In this document: in pieces, positions 59,147 to 64,000 of the stretch
Numbering within the stretch: the stretch's first letter is position 1
How the letters are laid out: each line of letters starts with the position of its first letter
Assembly (NCBI RefSeq): GCF_947497285.1
Contig: NZ_CANMFT010000002.1
Location: forward strand, 372,001-436,000
Direction of reading: 5' to 3'
Length of the DNA stretch: 64,000 nt
Source: an uncultured Aliiroseovarius sp.
Lineage (GTDB): Bacteria; Pseudomonadota; Alphaproteobacteria; Rhodobacterales; Rhodobacteraceae
Program-made: the position numbers and the translations under genes
Notes under the pieces: generated by a model
Database searches by the model: none
What the model was told of the DNA's origin: nothing
The model's input: only the letters and a program-made list of their open reading frames with translations

Positions 59147-59427
59147 GAGACGACCTCTTCGATGTTATAATGACGCGGGATGTTCTTTGTGATTTTGGCC
59201 CAAGGGCTTGATGTCATGCGGGTTTGATGGGCGTCAAAATCCTCGCGTGAGGCAAACAGTTCGCTCACATCGAAACGGCCCGGCCGGGTTTCATCCTCGG
59301 TGACGTCGAAGGCCAAGCAACCCGGTTCCGCTCGGGTCAGAGCGATATGGGCGGGGAGCGCCGATCTGATCGCGGCAATCCGGCCCTTGGGGACTTCGAT
59401 ATGACCTGACAGGCGTATCTTTGGCAT
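59143..59427 (-). CDS. Antibiotic-biosynthesis-monooxygenase-domain protein
   Basis: 94 residues from the ATG at 59427. A ferredoxin-like ABM fold is suggested by KIRLSGHIEVPKGRIAAIRSALPAHIALTRAEPGCLAFDVTED and the ending VSELFASREDFDAHQ. These small dimeric proteins act as heme-degrading or quinol mono-oxygenases, or have no known activity. A -35/-10-like pair (TTGTCA and TATGGT on the minus strand, 59461-59434, 16-base spacer) lies just upstream. It is coupled to the EamA transporter by a 4-base overlap. Confidence 0.82.
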   Translation of the reverse strand: MPKIRLSGHIEVPKGRIAAIRSALPAHIALTRAEPGCLAFDVTEDETRPGRFDVSELFASREDFDAHQTRMTSSPWAKITKNIPRHYNIEEVVS

Positions 59428-59486
59428 GAGCGGACCATACCGAAGCCACATAGATTGACAAGAAGGGTCGTGACCGCGGCTTACGA

Positions 59487-60404
59487 CTATGCGCCTTGCG
59501 TCTTGGGTTCGAACAGGATGTTTTCATAGGGTTTTGTCGGGTCAAACATGGTTTTGTTTCCCGCGGTATCCAGCCCGAAAACGTCATATCTTTCGGCCAT
59601 CAAATCCAACGCCTGCGCCAGCATGTCACGCACCTTCGCACCTGCATCGACCCGGTATTCCATCAAGATGGGTGCTGTGTTTGACGCCAGAAACTTTTGA
59701 CCGCCCTTGATGACGTCAAGCTCGGCACCCTCGACGTCAATTTTGATCAGGGCGATCCGCGCCGCATACCTTGCGCCGTCAATATAGCGATCAAGCGTGG
59801 TCGCCGGAGCAAGCTCGTATGTTGCGTCCGCCTTTGACGGGTTCCAATCCGCGAGCAATGAATTCGCGCCGCGGTTGCCATCGCGCAAATAGAGCTTCAG
59901 AAATGCCCCGTCATCAGCCTGCGACGTCAACGCCACGATATCCACATGCGCCTTAATCTGGTTCAGCGCGATATTCTTGAGCAAGAGGGACGCCGTGTCT
60001 TTTGAGGCCTCGATCGCAGCAAGTTCACACCCGGTTTCTCGACAGATTGGCACACTCGCGGTGCCAATATTGGCACCGATGTCCAGAATGACGTCACCTT
60101 CGGTAATACCGATTTTCGTGGCGATGGTGTGGACCATCATCTCGAACGGTTCTTGGCGGATGAAGCTGCGAAAACCGATGTGATCGTTCACATCAACCCA
60201 CAACCGCGTTCCCTGCCAGGTCAACATGGCAAGCTTGGGTTGGTAGTGAAAGACGGAAACCTTTCGGATGTAATTTGGATCAAAAAACCGAGTGATCCGG
60301 TGCACCAAGGGAACGCTTTGATATCTCTGTAGAAACTTCAGAACCATCCGTCCCCGGAGTCGTGATGTGACAAAGGTGACGATCCTGGTCAAACGTGACT
60401 TCAT
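59487..60404 (-). CDS. FkbM-family methyltransferase
   Basis: 305 residues from the ATG at 60404. An in-frame ATG at 60347 has a better RBS (GGGGACGG), and 60485 is the longest possible start. The SAM-binding motif I is DVILDIGANIGTASVP, and FkbM marks include IALIKIDVEGAELDVIKGG near the C-terminus. Members methylate hydroxyls of sugars, lipids or natural products. No glycan cluster is visible here. It lies downstream of guaA on the same strand with a 93-base gap. Confidence 0.85.
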   Translation of the reverse strand: MKSRLTRIVTFVTSRLRGRMVLKFLQRYQSVPLVHRITRFFDPNYIRKVSVFHYQPKLAMLTWQGTRLWVDVNDHIGFRSFIRQEPFEMMVHTIATKIGITEGDVILDIGANIGTASVPICRETGCELAAIEASKDTASLLLKNIALNQIKAHVDIVALTSQADDGAFLKLYLRDGNRGANSLLADWNPSKADATYELAPATTLDRYIDGARYAARIALIKIDVEGAELDVIKGGQKFLASNTAPILMEYRVDAGAKVRDMLAQALDLMAERYDVFGLDTAGNKTMFDPTKPYENILFEPKTQGA

Positions 60405-60578
60405 AAGGGTTCTACCCGCGCAGAATGTTGCGTGCTTGCTGGTCTTTGCACATCCATCATGCCACCCGCGTGAAGCGAGTTGCAAGCAGTAATACTACTT
60501 TAGGACGATTATTGGAGTGTCGCGGGATTGCTTGGACAACGCAAATGCGGTCACTTTAACAGAGGCATACTTGCGGGG

Positions 60579-62138
60579 TCATTCCCACTCAATCGTGCCG
60601 GGTGGCTTCGAGGTCACGTCATAGGTGACGCGGTTGATGCCCTTGACCTCATTGATGATCCGGGTTGCGGTTTCCCCAAGAAATTCATGGCTGAACGGAT
60701 AGTAGTCCGCCGTCATACCGTCCACCGAGGTGACGGCGCGCAGTGCACAGGCATAATCATAGGTGCGCCCATCGCCCATCACACCCACGGTGCGCACGGG
60801 CAGGATCGCGACAAAAGCCTGCCAGATCTCGTCATACAAACCGTGCTTGCGGATCTGGTCGATATAGACAGCGTCGGCCTCGCGCAGAATGTCCAGCTTA
60901 GCGCGGGTGATCTCTCCGGGGCAGCGGATGGCAAGACCGGGGCCGGGGAAGGGGTGGCGCCCGATGAAGCTTTGCGGCAGGCCAAGCTCGCGGCCCAAGG
61001 CGCGCACTTCGTCCTTGAACAACTCGCGCAGAGGCTCGACCAGCTTCAGGCCCATCTTTTCAGGCAAGCCGCCGACATTATGGTGCGATTTGATCGTAAC
61101 CGACGGTCCGCCCGAGAAACTGACGCTTTCAATCACGTCCGGATACAGCGTGCCTTGGGCCAAGAACTCTGCGCCCTCGATCTGGTCGGCATGTTTCTGG
61201 AACACGTCGATGAACAGTCTGCCGATGATCTTGCGTTTGGTTTCCGGGTCGGATTGCCCGTCCAACTCGCCCAAAAACAGCTCCTGCTCATCCGCGTGGA
61301 TCAGCTGCATGTTATAGTGGTCGCGGAACATGGTGACGACCTCTTCCGCCTCGCCCTTGCGCAGCAACCCGTGGTCGACGAAAACGCAGGTCAGCTGATC
61401 GCCAATGGCTTCGTGAATCAGAACCGCGGCGACCGAACTGTCGACCCCGCCGGACAGGCCACAGATCACTTTCTTGTCACCGACCTGTTCACGAATGACG
61501 CGGATCGCCTCGTCGCGATAGGCATCCATGGTCCAGTCGCCCGTGAACCCGGCCAGTTTCACAAAATTCTCGTAAAGTTTCGCGCCCTTTGGTGTGTGGT
61601 GCACTTCCGGGTGGAACTGCACCGCATAGAAATGACGGCTGGCGTCGGCGGTGATCGCGAAGGGCGCGTTGGGCGAGGTGCCATAAACCTCAAAACCCGG
61701 AGCGATTTCAGAGACATGGTCGCCGTGGCTCATCCAGACCTGCTCAACGCCCTGGTCAAACCAGCCGTCCAACAGGTCGAGCTTGGCGCTGGGGGTCACA
61801 TAGGCGCGGCCGAATTCGGCTGTGCCGTGTCCGCTTTCCACTTTGCCGCCCAACTGGGTCATCATGGTCTGCTGACCATAGCAGATGCCAAGGATGGGCA
61901 CGCCATAGTCGAAAATTTCTTGCGGCGCGCGTGGTGACCCTTCGCGGGTCACGCTGTCTGGTCCGCCCGACAGGATCACCGCTTTCGGGGCCATCTCGCG
62001 CACGAAATCCATCGTGACCTTCTGGTAGGGGTGAATTTCGCAATAGACATTCAACTCGCGCAGGCGGCGCGCGATAAGTTGCGTCACCTGGCTGCCGAAG
62101 TCGATGATAAGAAGGCGGTCGTGGCTTTGATCTGTCAT
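60579..62138 (-). CDS. guaA: GMP synthase (glutamine-hydrolysing)
   Basis: 519 residues, complete. It converts XMP to GMP. The glutamine amidotransferase triad is C86 (GICYGQQ), H176 and E178 (FHPEVHH). The ATP-pyrophosphatase loop is SGGVDSSV (229-236). The C-terminal dimerisation domain ends PPGTIEWE, as in nearly all GuaA proteins. It is divergent from the MttB-family gene. The 186-base gap between (62139-62324) shows a T7 stretch at 62205 but no stem that would make it a terminator, and no riboswitch I recognise. Confidence 0.97.
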   Translation of the reverse strand: MTDQSHDRLLIIDFGSQVTQLIARRLRELNVYCEIHPYQKVTMDFVREMAPKAVILSGGPDSVTREGSPRAPQEIFDYGVPILGICYGQQTMMTQLGGKVESGHGTAEFGRAYVTPSAKLDLLDGWFDQGVEQVWMSHGDHVSEIAPGFEVYGTSPNAPFAITADASRHFYAVQFHPEVHHTPKGAKLYENFVKLAGFTGDWTMDAYRDEAIRVIREQVGDKKVICGLSGGVDSSVAAVLIHEAIGDQLTCVFVDHGLLRKGEAEEVVTMFRDHYNMQLIHADEQELFLGELDGQSDPETKRKIIGRLFIDVFQKHADQIEGAEFLAQGTLYPDVIESVSFSGGPSVTIKSHHNVGGLPEKMGLKLVEPLRELFKDEVRALGRELGLPQSFIGRHPFPGPGLAIRCPGEITRAKLDILREADAVYIDQIRKHGLYDEIWQAFVAILPVRTVGVMGDGRTYDYACALRAVTSVDGMTADYYPFSHEFLGETATRIINEVKGINRVTYDVTSKPPGTIEWE

Positions 62139-62324
62139 GTCGTCGGATTAGGGCAGGGGCCGGGGCAAAGCAAGTCCCGCACGCGTATCTACACCAACCA
62201 TCCGGCATTTTTTTGTGGCTTTCAGCGCCCGATGTCGCTTTTGCCCCCTGAAGGACGCTTGCGAGCGGATTTAGCGGGGGCCGCGGGATATTCACAAATC
62301 AACAGGACATTTTGGAGGATTACC

Positions 62325-63866
62325 ATGACCGAGGCACCCACCCGTCGTGGTCGCGGGGGCGGCGGCGCTGCTCGTCGCGCTGAACGCACCGCTGTTCGCA
62401 TCGAATGCGCGAAATTCATCACGCGCAACATTCCCAATCTCGAAATCCTCAACGAAGAGGCGATGGAGATCATCGAATACAACGCCGAAACGGTGCTTGA
62501 GGAAATCGGCGTCAATTTCGTCGAAAACCCGGCCGCGCTTGAGCGGTGGAAAGAGGCGGGGGCCGATGTTGACGGGGAACGGGTGCGCATTCCGCGTGGT
62601 TTGGCGCGTGAGTTGTGCAAAACGGCGCCCAGCCAGTTTACCCAGCATGCCCGCAATCCCGAACGATCCGTTGAAATTGGCGGCAACAATCTGGTGCTCG
62701 CCCCCGTCTATGGCCCGCCCTTTGTGCGCGACGCCGCCGGGGGGCGCCGCTATGCAACGATGCAGGATTTCCGCAAGTTCGTGAAGCTGGGTTACATGTC
62801 CAAATGGCTGCACCATTCCGGCGGCACCGTGTGCGAACCGACAGATGTGCCGGTGAACAAGCGCCACCTTGATATGCTGCTCGCCCACATGACCTTGTCT
62901 GACAAGCCCTATATGGGGTCGGTGACCGCGCCTGAACGCGCGCAAGACAGCGTCGAGATGTCCGAGATTCTTTTCGGCAAAGACTTCGTGCAGCAAAACA
63001 CGGTGATGACGTCGCTCATCAACATCAACTCGCCCATGCAATATGACGATGTGATGATGGGCGCGATGGAGGTGTTTGCCGCCAACAACCAAGCCTCGAT
63101 CATTTCGCCCTTCATCGTGGGCGGCGCGATGGCGCCGGTGTCTGTGGCTGGCACGCTGACACAGGTTCTGGCCGAGGTGCTCGCGGGTGTGGCCTATAGC
63201 CAGTTGGTGCGCAAAGGCGCGCCGGTCATTGCGGGGGCGTTCGTGTCCTCGATCGACATGAACTCTGGCGCACCAACCTTTGGCACACCCGAAGCAGCCC
63301 ATATCACATATGGGGCCGGGCAATTGTTCCGCCGGCTAGGGTTGCCATACCGATCGGCCGGGTCGTTCAACGGATCGAAACTGCCTGACGCACAGGCGGC
63401 GTATGAAACGGCAAACAGCTTGAACACGGGGCTGCTGTCCGGCGTGAATTTCATGCTGCATGCGGCCGGCTGGCTGGAGGGCGGTCTGGTCGCCAGCTTC
63501 GAGAAATTCGTGATGGATGCCGACCAGCTGGGCACCTTGCACCATTTGGCCCAGGGCATTGCGGTCGATGAGAATGCGCAAGCGATGGACGCCATCCGCG
63601 AGGTTGGGCCGGGCGGACACTATCTTGGCTGCGCCCATACGCAGGCGAACTTTAAGTCAGCGTTCTGGCGCACCGAACTGCTGGATTACAAGCCGTTTGA
63701 AACCTGGGACGAAGAAGGCGCGCGCGACACGCAAGCGCTGGCCTCGATCCGCGTGGAGAAGTTGTTGGCAGACTATCAACAACCCGCCCTTGACCCCGGT
63801 ATTGCCGATGGGCTTCGCGACTACGTTCAGGAAAAAAAGGACTCGATGCCCGACGCCTTTAGCTGA
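62325..63866 (+). CDS. Trimethylamine methyltransferase (MttB) family protein without pyrrolysine
   Basis: 513 residues from the ATG at 62325 with a strong RBS (TTGGAGGA). It belongs to the MttB superfamily, TIM-barrel enzymes that move a methyl group from a quaternary or tertiary amine to a corrinoid protein. Family patterns include VPVNKRHLDMLLAHMTLSDKP and GAPTFGTPEAAHITYGAGQL. There is no in-frame amber codon, so the pyrrolysine of archaeal MttB is absent. Non-pyrrolysine members can demethylate glycine betaine or related compounds. No corrinoid protein gene is adjacent. The far longer upstream frame crosses guaA and is not coding. Confidence 0.9.
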   Translation: MTEAPTRRGRGGGGAARRAERTAVRIECAKFITRNIPNLEILNEEAMEIIEYNAETVLEEIGVNFVENPAALERWKEAGADVDGERVRIPRGLARELCKTAPSQFTQHARNPERSVEIGGNNLVLAPVYGPPFVRDAAGGRRYATMQDFRKFVKLGYMSKWLHHSGGTVCEPTDVPVNKRHLDMLLAHMTLSDKPYMGSVTAPERAQDSVEMSEILFGKDFVQQNTVMTSLININSPMQYDDVMMGAMEVFAANNQASIISPFIVGGAMAPVSVAGTLTQVLAEVLAGVAYSQLVRKGAPVIAGAFVSSIDMNSGAPTFGTPEAAHITYGAGQLFRRLGLPYRSAGSFNGSKLPDAQAAYETANSLNTGLLSGVNFMLHAAGWLEGGLVASFEKFVMDADQLGTLHHLAQGIAVDENAQAMDAIREVGPGGHYLGCAHTQANFKSAFWRTELLDYKPFETWDEEGARDTQALASIRVEKLLADYQQPALDPGIADGLRDYVQEKKDSMPDAFS

Positions 63867-63906
63867 GCCTCAACCGTTCCGGTTTTGTTCAGCAACATTA
63901 AGAACA

Positions 63907-63936
63907 CGGTAAGAGGATTTAACGATCCTCTTACCG
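63907..63936. terminator. 12-bp perfect hairpin between convergent genes
   Basis: CGGTAAGAGGAT (63907-63918) pairs perfectly with ATCCTCTTACCG (63925-63936) around a 6-base loop. It sits between the MttB-family gene and a leftward gene. There is no T-run on either strand. Confidence 0.45.
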
Positions 63937-63948
63937 GTCTTGGGGCGT

Positions 63949-64000
63949 TCAGACCGCCCGTGGCCCTTTTGGCAGCAGACGCATTTCGGCCATCAGCGCG
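63949..64000 (-). CDS. C-terminal fragment of a gene extending past the right edge
   Basis: On the minus strand the last 52 bases read ALMAEMRLLPKGPRAV followed by TGA at 63951-63949. The residues look like ordinary coding sequence and the position after a hairpin suits the end of a gene convergent with the MttB-family gene. The identity cannot be determined from 16 residues. Confidence 0.45.
   Translation of the reverse strand, partial: ALMAEMRLLPKGPRAV

Noticed and set aside
60528-61937. 469-codon ORF on the plus strand opposite guaA
   Set aside because: guaA is complete on the other strand; the antisense frame has no RBS and no family resemblance.
62200-62215. T7 run between guaA and the MttB-family gene as a terminator
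   Set aside because: No GC-rich stem precedes it on either strand.

Overview
The window is a 64 kb piece of chromosome from an alphaproteobacterium, almost certainly a member of the Rhodobacteraceae (Roseobacter group). The evidence is the gene order ntrY-ntrX-trkA-trkH-hfq-hflX, a SufBCD operon led by an Rrf2/IscR regulator with a single cysteine, a direct-repeat GTTC-N7-GTTC SOS box, uniformly high GC, and protein sequences typical of that group. I see no phage, insertion sequence, integrase, CRISPR array, rRNA or tRNA. The content is housekeeping and metabolic, tightly packed, with many 4-base start/stop overlaps.

Layout. 1-7012: tail of ntrY, then ntrX, trkA, trkH, hfq and hflX on the plus strand (nitrogen/redox two-component signalling, potassium uptake, RNA chaperone, ribosome-associated GTPase). 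7273-13323: penicillin-acylase-family hydrolase, a 3-hydroxyisobutyrate-dehydrogenase-like enzyme, a SYLF-domain lipoprotein, hemB and a membrane protein. 13367-22924: mfd, then a DsbA-family/MFS pair, an acyl-CoA ligase divergent from an XRE-cupin regulator, and an orphan peptide-binding protein. 22992-23102 looks like a free-standing small RNA gene. 23283-30921: 3-hydroxybutyrate dehydrogenase/patatin pair, DUF502/LysE pair, ligA and recG.

30929-31369 holds a 40-residue single-span membrane microprotein directly behind a perfect alphaproteobacterial SOS box and followed by a strong terminator. It is the most interesting object in the window and resembles in plan the SOS-induced division inhibitor SidA of Caulobacter. 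31368-42101: cytoplasmic chemoreceptor, a degenerate IscU/SufU-like scaffold, hisI, gluQRS, trmFO, a VOC protein, gyrA, ctaA and an M32 carboxypeptidase. 42503-45157: secreted transglutaminase-like protease, a secreted glycine-rich protein with eight 18-bp repeats, a 73-residue orphan and an alpha/beta hydrolase.

45346-53456 is the iron-sulfur operon: iscR, a NifS/IscS-type cysteine desulfurase, sufB, a small membrane protein, a UPF0145 protein, sufC, sufD, two YIP1-family membrane proteins and sufS. No sufA, sufE, sufU or sufT lies beside it. 53483-64000: ppk2-tetR, metA preceded by an unassigned P-loop protein, an outer-membrane FadL/OmpP1-like protein, a small monooxygenase/EamA pair, an FkbM methyltransferase, guaA, a non-pyrrolysine MttB-family methyltransferase, and the C-terminal end of one more gene at the right edge.

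All calls rest on reading the sequence and on recalled family knowledge; no database search was run.
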